NCBI RefSeq assembly: GCF_001261735.1
Contig: NZ_CVRP01000007.1
Span: 573,711 to 637,710, forward strand
Reading direction: 5' to 3'
From: Dysgonomonas sp. BGC7
Lineage (GTDB): Bacteria; Bacteroidota; Bacteroidia; Bacteroidales; Dysgonomonadaceae
Length of the DNA: 64,000 nucleotides
Shown here: positions 25,286-34,706 of the stretch, in pieces
How the letters are laid out: each line of letters opens with the position of its first letter
Numbering within the stretch: the stretch's first letter is position 1
Translations under genes and position numbers: made by a program
The notes under the pieces: model-generated
Told to the model about the DNA's origin: nothing
The model's input: the letters and a program-made list of their open reading frames with translations, nothing else
Databases searched by the model: none

Positions 25286-27625
25286 TTATTTGATGACCTC
25301 GAATCGTGCAAATTTTAGTAATAATTGTTTTGTTCCCGAATTCTCGAATTCAACAGTCGCTTTACGGCTATCAGTATCTCCACTTACGGCCGTAACTTTA
25401 CCAATACCAAAGCGTTCGTGTTTTATAATTGCACCCACTTCAACTTCTCCAATGTTTCCTCCCGCCGACAATTTCGGAGTTGCAATGCGAGTATTTACAA
25501 AGTTTGAAGGAGGTGATTGTGCTTTTGGTTTCTCAGGCCTAGGCGTTTCGGTAGCACTTGGTGTTTTCCTTCCTTGATTATAATTATTATTACTGTAAGC
25601 GGATGATTTGTTTTCGTATGTTTCGGGTCTATTGAAAACGAATCCGCCGGATAGAACTCCCGGATTGGCATTCAGAAAAGTATCATCTATATCTTTTAAA
25701 AAACGGCTCGGATTGCAAGCGTTTATCTGACCGTTTCTGAATCGACTCTTTGCGTAGGTAATCATACAGAACTCTTTAGCTCTGGTTATTGCCACATAAA
25801 AGAGACGGCGCTCTTCTTCAAGTCCTCGGAATTCATCTTTTGCCATAGCCGAAGGAAACAGATCTTCTTCTAGCCCAACTATAAATACATTGTTGAACTC
25901 TAGTCCTTTCGCTGCATGGATGGTCATCATTGTAACCTTTTCCTGATCGGCTTCTTTGTCTGTGTCCTGATCGCTCAATAAAGATACTTCGGAAAGGAAG
26001 TCTAACAACCCGATACCACCAAGTCCCTCTTCCTGACGACTTTCTACAAACTCATGTATACCACTTAATAGTTCCTGAAGATTTTCCTGACGACTCATAC
26101 CCTCCGGAGTCTGATCTTGATAAGCTTCGGTAGCTATACCGCTTTGTTTTACTATTATAGAAGCCAGTTCGTATGCCGAACGATCTTTCAACTGTACAAT
26201 AAAACTTTCTATAAGTTCCCTGAAGCTACTTATCTTGTTGGCTGTACCTGCATTTATATTAAGATTGTACCCCTGAGGATTCTTGATAACTTCCCATAAA
26301 CTAACACTGTGTAGGCGTGCAGCATCTCCTATTTTAGAGAGTGTAGTGTTTCCAATACCTCGTGTAGGATAATTTATTACTCGTTTGAATGCTTCCTCAT
26401 CGTTGGGGTTGACTATCATACGAAAGTATGCAATCACATCTTTTATCTCTTTTCGCTGATAAAACGAAAGTCCGCCATAGATGCGATAAGGGATGTTTTT
26501 CTTACGCAATGCCTCTTCAAAAATACGGGATTGGGCATTTGTACGATATAATATTACAAAATCACTATATGGAGCTTTTTTGTCTCTTCGAAGATCCCAT
26601 ATTTTATTTGAAACAATGACTCCTTCTTCGAAATCGGAGAAAGCACTGGCTACTTCGATGCGCTCACCTTCATCGTTTTCCGAATAAATAGTCTTTTTTA
26701 TCTGATCCTGATTTTGTTTGATAAGACTATTGGCTGCATTAACTATATTCTGGGTAGAACGGTAATTTTGCTCCAACTTAAACAATTTCGATTCGGGGTA
26801 TACTTCTTTAAACTTCAGTATATTTTCTATATTCGCCCCACGGAAAGAGTAAATACTTTGGGCATCGTCTCCTACAACACAGATACGGTGATGAGCGTCT
26901 GCCAACTGTTTTACAACAAGATACTGAGCAAAGTTTGTATCCTGATACTCGTCTACCAGAATGAACTGAAACCTCTCTTGGTAGTTTTTCAATACATCGG
27001 GATGGTCTCTGAACAGGCAGTTCGTATGAAATAAGAGATCGTCGAAATCCATTGTGTTAGAGGCTCGCAGTCTATTGTTATACTCTTTGTATATATCTTT
27101 CACAACAGACATTTTCGATCGTTGGTCATACTCCAACAATTCTTTGTTTTGTGCATACATAGTCGGCGAAACTAATGCGTTTTTAGCATTTGAGATAATA
27201 GACTGTACTTTTGCCGGTTTATATACTTTATCATCAAGCTGAAACTGCTTTATTATTGTTTTTATCAGATTTCGGGAATCGGCAGAATCGAAGATCGTAA
27301 AATTGGCGGTAAATCCGATTCTTTCGGCTTCGGTTCTTAGTATTCTGGAAAAAACGGAGTGAAATGTGCCCATCCATAAATAGCGTGCATATTGCCAGCC
27401 TATAAGCTGAGCAATCCGTTCTTTCATCTCTCGGGCAGCCTTGTTGGTAAATGTAAGGGATAGAATACTTTGAGGAGGTAACCCTTGTTGAAGTAAATAG
27501 GCTATTTTATATGTAAGCACGCGGGTTTTTCCTGAGCCTGCACCTGCTATTATAAGCGATGGTCCATTTATATATTCTACAGCTTCGCGTTGTTGTTTAT
27601 TGAGTTGATTTAGCAAATTATTCAT
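25286..27625 (-). CDS. UvrD/PcrA-type superfamily 1 DNA helicase
   Basis: A 779-residue 3'-5' SF1A helicase. It has the Q-motif region LNKQQREAVEYINGPSLI, Walker A AGAGSGKT at 27-34, Walker B VDEYQDTN, motif IV-like EQNYRST, VTMMTIHAAKGLEF, and the motif VI ERRLFYVAITRAK. The C-terminal 60 residues (AGGNIGEVEVGAIIKHERFG) form the PcrA-type Tudor-like module that contacts RNA polymerase in homologues. Length and order fit PcrA/UvrD, used in excision repair and clearing of replication barriers. A TATCTTTG -7 box is on the minus strand at 27646-27653, about 20 bases upstream, so the leader is very short. Confidence 0.95.
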   Translation of the reverse strand: MNNLLNQLNKQQREAVEYINGPSLIIAGAGSGKTRVLTYKIAYLLQQGLPPQSILSLTFTNKAAREMKERIAQLIGWQYARYLWMGTFHSVFSRILRTEAERIGFTANFTIFDSADSRNLIKTIIKQFQLDDKVYKPAKVQSIISNAKNALVSPTMYAQNKELLEYDQRSKMSVVKDIYKEYNNRLRASNTMDFDDLLFHTNCLFRDHPDVLKNYQERFQFILVDEYQDTNFAQYLVVKQLADAHHRICVVGDDAQSIYSFRGANIENILKFKEVYPESKLFKLEQNYRSTQNIVNAANSLIKQNQDQIKKTIYSENDEGERIEVASAFSDFEEGVIVSNKIWDLRRDKKAPYSDFVILYRTNAQSRIFEEALRKKNIPYRIYGGLSFYQRKEIKDVIAYFRMIVNPNDEEAFKRVINYPTRGIGNTTLSKIGDAARLHSVSLWEVIKNPQGYNLNINAGTANKISSFRELIESFIVQLKDRSAYELASIIVKQSGIATEAYQDQTPEGMSRQENLQELLSGIHEFVESRQEEGLGGIGLLDFLSEVSLLSDQDTDKEADQEKVTMMTIHAAKGLEFNNVFIVGLEEDLFPSAMAKDEFRGLEEERRLFYVAITRAKEFCMITYAKSRFRNGQINACNPSRFLKDIDDTFLNANPGVLSGGFVFNRPETYENKSSAYSNNNYNQGRKTPSATETPRPEKPKAQSPPSNFVNTRIATPKLSAGGNIGEVEVGAIIKHERFGIGKVTAVSGDTDSRKATVEFENSGTKQLLLKFARFEVIK

Positions 27626-27748
27626 AAAAAAACTTGATATAAGCGCAAAGATAGCTCATTCTTGCTATTAACAGTACCCTCTGCACTTAGAATTATTGTA
27701 TATTTACATTATGAAATCTTAATCCCCAAAAACATAAAACAAAAGACT

Positions 27749-30070
27749 ATGGCCAAATCCTGCTTTTTTTATTTAGCAATTATTTTATTTTTTATAGGAT
27801 GTAGTAAAGAACCAATGAATGCAGATTATGAAGTAGTTCCATTACCCCAAAGCATTGTAAAAACAGATGGCGAAGGGTTTATTCTTAAAGGTAGTACAAA
27901 GATCTATTATCCGAAAGAAAATGACGTGCAAAAACAAACTGCCGAATTTCTTGCCGAATATATAAAATTGAGTACAGGGCTTACTCTGGCTGTAACAGAT
28001 CAGGATGTTTCGGATAATGTGATTATTCTGAAAGCAGATTATAAAGTAGAGAAACCCGAATCATATAATTTGATAGTAGATTCGAAACAAATAATAATAA
28101 ATGGCTCGGATGAAGCAGGTACTTTCTATGGAGTACAAACTTTAAGGAAGTCTATGCCTGTCGATGGGACGAACAAAGAGGTTGTTTTTCCTGCTGTGAG
28201 TATCGAGGATTTTCCCCGTTTTGGATATAGAGGTATGATGCTCGATGTCGCTCGTCACACCAAGTCTTTGGAATTTATAAAGAAGTATATCGACATTCTG
28301 GCATTGCACAATATAAATAAATTTCATTGGCATTTGACAGACGATCAGGGTTGGAGAATAGAAATTAAGAAATATCCCGAGTTGACAAAAATAGGTTCAC
28401 AACGTGCGCAAACTGTAATAAAAAAGAATTCGGGAGAATTTGACGGAAAGCCTTATGGTGGATTCTTTACACAAGAAGAAGCTAAGGAAGTGGTAGAATA
28501 TGCAAAGAAAAGATTTATAACAGTGATTCCGGAAGTTGACCTGCCCGGACATATGCTTGCTGCTTTGGCGGCATATCCAAACTTAGGTTGTACCGGAGGC
28601 CCATATAAAGTTGGAGAACAATGGGGCGTGTTTGATGATGTTCTTTGTGCAGGAAATGAAGATATATATACATTTCTCGAAGGAGTTTTTTCGGAGATAG
28701 TAGAAATATTTCCTTCCGAATATGTGCATATAGGAGGAGATGAAAGTCCAAAAACACGATGGAAAGTATGTCCTAAGTGTCAGGCTAAGATAAAAGAACT
28801 GAAATTGACGTCAGATGCAAAACATTCTAAAGAGGATAAATTGCAAAGCTATGTGATGACATACGTTGAAAAGTTCCTGAATAGTAAGGGACGCCGTATT
28901 ATAGGATGGGATGAGATTTTGGAGGGCGGACTTGCTCCTGATGCGACCGTTATGTCGTGGAGAGGTATGTCTGGAGGCATAGAAGCTGCAAAACTTCATC
29001 ATGATGTAATAATGACGCCTACCAGCAATTTGTATTTTGATTATTATCAAACAACAGATATTCAGAACGAACCATTTGGAATAGGCGGTTATGTGCCTGT
29101 ACAGAAAGTTTATGAATTGGAACCGGTGCCATCAGAGTTGACGAAGGAAGAACAAAAATATATAATTGGAGTTCAGGCTAATTTGTGGTGCGAATATGTA
29201 GTTACACCTGAACATGCCGAATATATGACGATGCCTCGTATAGCTGCTTTGAGTGAGATACAATGGACTATGCCCGAAAAAAAGAATTATGAGAAGTTCT
29301 TGCCACGTCTGACTAAGCTCATGGATTTGTATCAAAGACTGGGTTATAATTATGCAACTCATATTACGGCTATTGCATCGCAAATAGAGCCGGATATATC
29401 TAGCGGGACAATAAAAATAAGCTTGTTTACGTATGATAATGCTCCTATATATTACACACTCGATGGTAGTGAGCCTACAGATAAGAGTGTGAAATATGAG
29501 CAACCATTAAGTATAGATTCGAGTGTGTATCTTCGGGCTGTAGCATATAGAGGTAGTGAAAAAAGTAAAGAGTATGACAATAAATTCGATTTTAACAAGG
29601 CTACTTTAAAAGAAATAAAACTAGAGAATTCTCCTCATAAGAATTATACATTCAAAGGCCCGGTTCTACTTGTAGACGGTAAAAGAGCAGTGGGAGGATT
29701 CGCCAGTGGAGAGTGGATTGGCTTTGAGGGAAATGACTTTGTAGCTACTATCGACCTCAAAGAAGCAACAGATATATCGAAGGTCATAACAGGTACTTAT
29801 GAAGAGCCTATGTCGTGGGTGTTTGGTGCCACAGAATATACAGTCGCCATATCCGAAGATGGAAAAATATATAAGCAGGTATATGATAAGAAAATTCCTG
29901 TATTAGATAAAAATAGTGCAATAAGAACAGTTGATCTTGTTGCAGAGTTTCCAACAACAAAAGCACGGTTTGTAAAGGTAATAGCAAAAAATACCGGAAA
30001 AATACCTGATTGGCATGAAGGTAAGGGTTCTCTTGCTTATCTTTTTGTAGATGAGATTATTATAGAGTAA
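27749..30070 (+). CDS. Beta-N-acetylhexosaminidase lipoprotein, GH20
   Basis: A 773-residue lipoprotein from ATG at 27749 (an in-frame TTG at 27662 is rejected), with lipobox FFIGC. Domains in order are: the GH20b N-terminal domain (about 35-150), the GH20 barrel with FGYRGMMLDVARH and KFHWHLTDDQGWRIEIKKYP, and the catalytic pair D331-E332 in HIGGDESPKTRW. A small beta domain of the chitobiase C-terminal type follows (YYTLDGSEPTDKSVKYEQPL), then an F5/8-type (CBM32-like) C-terminus. It removes terminal GlcNAc/GalNAc from glycans, probably at the outer membrane surface or in the periplasm. It is alone, not in a Sus-type locus, and followed by a terminator. Specificity between host glycan and chitin is open. 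Confidence 0.94.
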   Translation: MAKSCFFYLAIILFFIGCSKEPMNADYEVVPLPQSIVKTDGEGFILKGSTKIYYPKENDVQKQTAEFLAEYIKLSTGLTLAVTDQDVSDNVIILKADYKVEKPESYNLIVDSKQIIINGSDEAGTFYGVQTLRKSMPVDGTNKEVVFPAVSIEDFPRFGYRGMMLDVARHTKSLEFIKKYIDILALHNINKFHWHLTDDQGWRIEIKKYPELTKIGSQRAQTVIKKNSGEFDGKPYGGFFTQEEAKEVVEYAKKRFITVIPEVDLPGHMLAALAAYPNLGCTGGPYKVGEQWGVFDDVLCAGNEDIYTFLEGVFSEIVEIFPSEYVHIGGDESPKTRWKVCPKCQAKIKELKLTSDAKHSKEDKLQSYVMTYVEKFLNSKGRRIIGWDEILEGGLAPDATVMSWRGMSGGIEAAKLHHDVIMTPTSNLYFDYYQTTDIQNEPFGIGGYVPVQKVYELEPVPSELTKEEQKYIIGVQANLWCEYVVTPEHAEYMTMPRIAALSEIQWTMPEKKNYEKFLPRLTKLMDLYQRLGYNYATHITAIASQIEPDISSGTIKISLFTYDNAPIYYTLDGSEPTDKSVKYEQPLSIDSSVYLRAVAYRGSEKSKEYDNKFDFNKATLKEIKLENSPHKNYTFKGPVLLVDGKRAVGGFASGEWIGFEGNDFVATIDLKEATDISKVITGTYEEPMSWVFGATEYTVAISEDGKIYKQVYDKKIPVLDKNSAIRTVDLVAEFPTTKARFVKVIAKNTGKIPDWHEGKGSLAYLFVDEIIIE

Positions 30071-30087
30071 AGATTTTATAGTCTATA

Positions 30088-30135
30088 TACGAGGTCGGGA
30101 ATTATTAATTTATTAATACCTGACCTCGTTTTTTT
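30088..30135 (+). terminator. Terminator after the hexosaminidase gene
   Basis: CGAGGTC-GGG near 30090 pairs with CCTGACCTCG ending about 30128, with an AT-rich loop, followed by seven Ts. Confidence 0.8.
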
Positions 30136-30216
30136 AATTGTTTTTAGACAATATGTTTTTATTAAGTCAGTTTAATAAGCGTAAATTTGTGCCACAGAAT
30201 GATTAAATATCAGATA

Positions 30217-31041
30217 ATGAAAAAAATATCAATTGCCTTATTCCTGTTTTCTATTCTAATTGCCGACATATCGGCTCAGACGTACGAAGAGATGGTAAAC
30301 CGTTCTATGGATTATGTAGAGCAAAACGATTATGCAGCCGCAGAACAGGCTCTTAAAGCAGCATTGAGAAAAGAACCGGCTAATCCGAGCAATACAATGT
30401 TGATGGTTAATCTAGGCACTATTCAACGTAATTTGGGGAAATTTGAGGAGGCATTATTATCATATAATGTAGCCTTGGAAAAACATCCGAAAAATTCATT
30501 TGTAAGGCATAACAGGGCTGCTCTGTATTGTCAGATGAATCGTTTCGATGATGCTTTGAAAGATTATAATACTATTTTGCTGTACGACGATAGGGATATA
30601 GAAGCCTTCTATAGGAGAGGATTGATATTCTTAAGCAATAAGGACTTGTTCAGAGCAGAGGAAAGCTTTGAGAAAATTGTTGAATTTGCTCCTGAAAACT
30701 TATATGGTAAAATGGGATTGGCCGCAATAATGAAAAGGAGAGGGGAGTGGAAAGAAGCCGAAGAAGCATACAGTGATATAGTTTATAAATATAAGTCGAA
30801 CGGAGAAGTTTATTTTAATAGAGCAGAGTGCTATCTACGCTTAAACAGACTTGCACGTGCACAGGAAGACATAACCAAAGCAATAAGTTTGGGCTATGAA
30901 GATGCGGCGATATATATATTGAGAGGACAGATTCGTATAGCTCAATTTGAAAAACGACTGGCAAAAGATGATTTCCTGAAAGCAAAAGAATTGGGTGCAG
31001 AAGAAACTGTAGTAAATGATTTTCTTTTGTTGTGTAAATAA
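30217..31041 (+). CDS. Exported tetratricopeptide-repeat protein
   Basis: A 274-residue protein with a signal peptide (MKKISIALFLFSILIADISAQ). Six to seven TPR units fill the rest, for example NYVEQNDYAAAEQALKAAL-type helices, LGTIQRNLGKFEEALLSYNV, RFDDALKDYN and GEWKEAEEAYSD. ATG at 30217 gives a clean signal peptide; upstream TTG (30187) and ATG (30199) are weaker choices. It is probably a periplasmic scaffold. It converges on the porD-like gene with only five bases between the stops, and no terminator fits there. Its partner is unknown, though its position beside PorE/PorD-type envelope genes is suggestive. Confidence 0.83.
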   Translation: MKKISIALFLFSILIADISAQTYEEMVNRSMDYVEQNDYAAAEQALKAALRKEPANPSNTMLMVNLGTIQRNLGKFEEALLSYNVALEKHPKNSFVRHNRAALYCQMNRFDDALKDYNTILLYDDRDIEAFYRRGLIFLSNKDLFRAEESFEKIVEFAPENLYGKMGLAAIMKRRGEWKEAEEAYSDIVYKYKSNGEVYFNRAECYLRLNRLARAQEDITKAISLGYEDAAIYILRGQIRIAQFEKRLAKDDFLKAKELGAEETVVNDFLLLCK

Positions 31042-31046
31042 CCTTA

Positions 31047-31943
31047 TTATTTTATCAGGTTTGTATAATAACCTTTGGTAGGGAATATTTGTGTCAGTAG
31101 TTTCTTTAATGCCTGTTTTTCTTCAGATGTAGCTAGTGAAGTTATACGCACTATTTCGTCAAGCTTCGATTCTCCAATAATGGTCAATAATATGGATGAC
31201 GGACGAACTCCGTATATTGATTTCAGATAATCGACCGATTCTAAGACTCTGATTCTTCCTCGTGTCGGGTTAGCAGCCATTTCATCGAGACCCAGTCTAT
31301 GATAATTATACCAGAATGTGTGAGAATCGGCTAGACGGTCATCAGTGAGGGCTACAGCAAGATCGTATCGATTATTATCTTTGCCCGAAAAAGGTTCCCA
31401 GCCTTTTACTCCCAGCGATTGAGACATATTGGCTATTTCCATAGCCCGGGCAAAATATGGACTACCTCCTTTCATGGAAAAAGAATCGAAATCGAATCCT
31501 ATTATTATATACACATAAAATGATATGACAGCTACCAGATTGTTATCCACATTCATCGAATTGAAATAAAGAGATTCCCCCGGAGTGTATTTAAACTCTA
31601 CCTGAGTATCTCTATAATTGATAAGAGGGCTGGAATAAGTAGAGTTGTAAACAGGACGGCGGGAAGATACTAATATCTCTGATGAGAAAGTATTAGCATC
31701 TTTTATCTCATTTATAGTAAGCGTAATATTGCAGTCTATACGTTCCGCCTGATTGAAGGTAATATCTGTCCATTTCTGTTCGTTTAGCATCTGATTCAAA
31801 TTCCGTTCCAACGTAGAAAATAGTTCTTTGTCGGCAGACTGTATCTTTTGCGTGTTGATGGTTAGTTTAGTATTCAGTTCCTGAGCCTCAACGGATGATA
31901 AGATGTAGAGAGAACATACTATTAATATAATAAATCGTATCAT
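31047..31943 (-). CDS. porD: PorD-like (DUF4835) protein, type IX secretion-associated
   Basis: A 298-residue exported protein with signal peptide MIRFIILIVCSLYILSSVEAQ. It shows the DUF4835 pattern: QELNTKLTINTQKIQ, RIDCNITLTINEI, SSRRPVYNSTYSSPLIN and FYVYIIIGFDFDSFSMKGG. DUF4835 proteins are named PorD where type IX secretion has been annotated. It lies three bases downstream of porE, so the two form an operon. The exact role of PorD is not well defined; the assignment is by family pattern and context. Confidence 0.75.
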   Translation of the reverse strand: MIRFIILIVCSLYILSSVEAQELNTKLTINTQKIQSADKELFSTLERNLNQMLNEQKWTDITFNQAERIDCNITLTINEIKDANTFSSEILVSSRRPVYNSTYSSPLINYRDTQVEFKYTPGESLYFNSMNVDNNLVAVISFYVYIIIGFDFDSFSMKGGSPYFARAMEIANMSQSLGVKGWEPFSGKDNNRYDLAVALTDDRLADSHTFWYNYHRLGLDEMAANPTRGRIRVLESVDYLKSIYGVRPSSILLTIIGESKLDEIVRITSLATSEEKQALKKLLTQIFPTKGYYTNLIK

Positions 31944-31946
31944 CTG

Positions 31947-33932
31947 CTATTCCAAATTATAGGTTATACTCAATACTTTAAATTCTGTACGGCGATTTAC
32001 CTGATCGGCCATTTCCTGTTGCTCATTCGGTAACTTCTCTATAAATTCGGGAGAGAGAATTTCTCCTTCTTCAAGAAAGTCATATTTCTTTTTCACCGCT
32101 TTTGTAACTCTTTTTGGCTCGCTTTTTCCTTTACCTACTGCTGTCAGCCTGTCTTTAGCAATTCCTCCGGTAATAAGATAATTGACTACCGATTCGGCTC
32201 GGCGTTGCGATAATGGTATGTTGTATTCGTCACTACCTTTGCGATCGGTATGGGCAGAAAGCTCTATTGTTACATTCGGATTAAGGTTTAGTAAGTCGAT
32301 CAATCCATCGAGCTCTTCTTTCGATTCGGGGCGGAGCGTGGCTTTATCGAAGTCGAAAAATATATTCTCCAATACCACAGGCTTATTGATAGGAGTAAGG
32401 ATGAAATCTACCATATAGACAGAGTCTCGGTCTATATTTTCCGTTTTCAATGACATTCTCGTATTCAGATAATTATCTCCACTGGCAAGAAAAACATAAC
32501 TGACTCCAGGTTGTACATCGAGGCTGTAGGTACCATTGTTTTTTCCGGGAAACTTTTTATTGGTTCCATCTTTGCCTACAACTCGTATAGTTGAGGAAGT
32601 TATAAATTCGTCGTCAGTATCTACTATATAGCCTTCGGCAAGTGTTTTGATAACCGGATATTCGAAAGAGAAAATGTGATCAAATCCTTTTCCATCACCA
32701 CGATTAGAACTAAAGTAACCATTTTCTTTTTCCCCATCAAATGTGATACCGAAGTCATCAGCCATAGAGTTGATAGGAGACTTTAGGTTTTCCACTATCC
32801 AGCGCTTTGTTTTTGAATTGTAAACAGATTTGTAAATATCCAGACCTCCCATGCCGACATGTCCATCTGAAGAGAAATAGAGAGTAGAGTCGTTTCTAAG
32901 GTAAGGAAACATCTCATCTCCTGCCGTATTTATATCAGCACCAAGATTTTCGACAGACTCGACCAGATCACCTACCATTCTTGCCCGCCAAATGTCCTTA
33001 CCTCCATATCCGCCTTTCATATCAGATACGAAATAAAGATAGTCGCCTGTAGAACTTATAGTTGGGTGAGCAAAGACACTGAGTGTATCTCGTTTATTTA
33101 TTTCTATTTTTTGTCCCGCACTCCATGAGCCTCCTGTACGTCTTGATATATAGATACCCGGAAAGGTAGAACCTACTGAATCTAGTTTGGGAGTATGTGT
33201 GTAGTACATGGAAGTACCTGTATTGGAAAAAGAAGGTGTGCCTTCGTCAGAGTCTGTATTGACAGCAGATTCCAGATGCTCAACTTTCATCCAATTGCCG
33301 TTCTCGTCTTTACGAGCCATAAATATGTCGTTCAGTTTCGATCCTGTAATGCCGCTTATAGTATCGCTTATAGCTTCTTTCCTATTAGACGAGAAATATA
33401 TCTGATCGTAATCGGGCGGCAGAAGCATCGGACTGAATTCTCCTCTGTTGGAATTGAATATGTCCATACGCTTAACTTTATATAGCGTCGGATTTGCCTT
33501 CCACTGAGGTGCTAAAATGGAACCTTCTTGTCCGTTTTTAGCAAATTGATTGTCAGGAAATAGTTTCAGAAATTCGCTATAATAATGTGCAGCTTGTTTA
33601 TAATCGCCTACTTTTTGTAACGACCGTGCATATTGCAGAACAACTGTACTATCATTTACTTTATAGCGGATTGCATTTGCATAAGCAGCATTTGCTCGCA
33701 TGGGGTAGTTTATAAGGCGATAACTCTCGGCCATACGTAGTGCTACTTCTCCTCGCAATTCTCTCTTTTTAGGAGATGTTTTTCTATATATTTTGCGATA
33801 CATATCGGCAGCGACAAAATATTCTCCTTGCGCAAACTTACGGTCCGCATCTTCTAATTTTACTTGTTTACAAGAAAAAAAGAATGCAAAAAGAACAAAT
33901 AAGCCGAATGTATAATAAATGTAGCTTCTCAA
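31947..33932 (-). CDS. porE: PorE-like lipoprotein: TPR, beta-propeller (PD40/WD40), carboxypeptidase-regulatory-like and OmpA C-terminal domains
   Basis: A 661-residue lipoprotein (lipobox FFFSC, C21). The domain order matches PorE (PG1058) of the type IX secretion system: TPR helices at about 25-135, PD40-type propeller blades at about 160-425 (FSSNRKEAISD, YFVSDMKGGYGGKDIW, LYFSSDGHVGMGGLDIY), a regulatory-like beta domain at about 430-520, and an OmpA peptidoglycan-binding domain at about 525-660 (FDFDKATLRPESKEELDGL, HTDRKGSDEYN, LSQRRAESVVNYL). PorE links the secretion rings to peptidoglycan. The start codon appears to be TTG: an in-frame stop lies upstream and no ATG precedes the signal peptide. 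It is transcribed with porD. Confidence 0.82.
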   Translation of the reverse strand: MRSYIYYTFGLFVLFAFFFSCKQVKLEDADRKFAQGEYFVAADMYRKIYRKTSPKKRELRGEVALRMAESYRLINYPMRANAAYANAIRYKVNDSTVVLQYARSLQKVGDYKQAAHYYSEFLKLFPDNQFAKNGQEGSILAPQWKANPTLYKVKRMDIFNSNRGEFSPMLLPPDYDQIYFSSNRKEAISDTISGITGSKLNDIFMARKDENGNWMKVEHLESAVNTDSDEGTPSFSNTGTSMYYTHTPKLDSVGSTFPGIYISRRTGGSWSAGQKIEINKRDTLSVFAHPTISSTGDYLYFVSDMKGGYGGKDIWRARMVGDLVESVENLGADINTAGDEMFPYLRNDSTLYFSSDGHVGMGGLDIYKSVYNSKTKRWIVENLKSPINSMADDFGITFDGEKENGYFSSNRGDGKGFDHIFSFEYPVIKTLAEGYIVDTDDEFITSSTIRVVGKDGTNKKFPGKNNGTYSLDVQPGVSYVFLASGDNYLNTRMSLKTENIDRDSVYMVDFILTPINKPVVLENIFFDFDKATLRPESKEELDGLIDLLNLNPNVTIELSAHTDRKGSDEYNIPLSQRRAESVVNYLITGGIAKDRLTAVGKGKSEPKRVTKAVKKKYDFLEEGEILSPEFIEKLPNEQQEMADQVNRRTEFKVLSITYNLE

Positions 33933-33977
33933 AATATATCGCTTTCCTATTTATATAATGAATAGAGTATCAATACA

Positions 33978-33985
33978 CAAATATA
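33978..33985 (-). promoter_or_regulatory. -7 box upstream of porE
   Basis: On the minus strand TATATTTG matches TAnnTTTG about 45 bases before the TTG start of porE. No clear -33 element was found. Confidence 0.45.
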
Positions 33986-34038
33986 ACTGATTTCTATATA
34001 GAATATTGCTTTGTAAAATGGTAAACGACTTTTTTCAC

Positions 34039-34674
34039 CTAGTCTTCACCTTTCAGTACTGGAAGTTTGAGATGGTATTTGGTTGCCAATATTCTTATTA
34101 CAACTACAAAAATAGCTGTGGCGATCTCTGTTATAACCAAATCTACTTGTAAGAAATTTAAAATACTGAATAAAATTCCTCCCAAGATGCAAGCTACTGC
34201 ATATAGCTCCTGTGTGAAAATGATAGGTATCTCATTGATAAGGATATCTCGTATTATACCTCCTACAATGCCCGTTACAGTGGCCATAGAAACGCACACC
34301 CAAATGGGATAGTCGAGAGCCATGGCTTTTTCATATCCTACAACAACGAAGAGCCCCAAGCCGATGCAGTCGAACCAAAATATCGTATTGTTGAGGTGTA
34401 CAAGGTATTTTCTAAAAAAAATAACTATAATGAATGCAAATAAAGTACACCAGATATATCGGCTTGCTTGCATCCAAAATACAGGTATGTCGAGCAAGAG
34501 GTCGCGTAATGTACCGCCTCCGACAGCTGTAACAAAACCAATGACAATTGCCCCAAACCAATCGAACTGCTTTGCTGAGGCTAAACGAATTCCACTAATA
34601 GCAAAAGCTATAGTTCCCAAAACTTCAATTACATCTACAAACTGAATTTGAACCAGATCGTTAAAAAGGAACAT
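34039..34674 (-). CDS. TRIC-family cation channel protein (UPF0126/YadS-like)
   Basis: A 211-residue membrane protein with seven hydrophobic helices in two related halves. Each half carries the family glycine motif: VTAVGGGTLRDLLLD in the first and VTGIVGGIIRDILIN in the second. Prokaryotic TRIC homologues form trimeric potassium-permeable channels in the inner membrane; the substrate of this one is inferred from the family. It lies 32 bases downstream of mnmA on the same strand and may be co-transcribed. Confidence 0.9.
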   Translation of the reverse strand: MFLFNDLVQIQFVDVIEVLGTIAFAISGIRLASAKQFDWFGAIVIGFVTAVGGGTLRDLLLDIPVFWMQASRYIWCTLFAFIIVIFFRKYLVHLNNTIFWFDCIGLGLFVVVGYEKAMALDYPIWVCVSMATVTGIVGGIIRDILINEIPIIFTQELYAVACILGGILFSILNFLQVDLVITEIATAIFVVVIRILATKYHLKLPVLKGED

Positions 34675-34706
34675 TGTATTAGTTAGGATTTTAATTAATA
34701 TCTGTA

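Noticed and set aside
27662-27748. TTG start adding 29 residues to the hexosaminidase
   Set aside because: The ATG at 27749 begins directly at a normal lipoprotein signal peptide.
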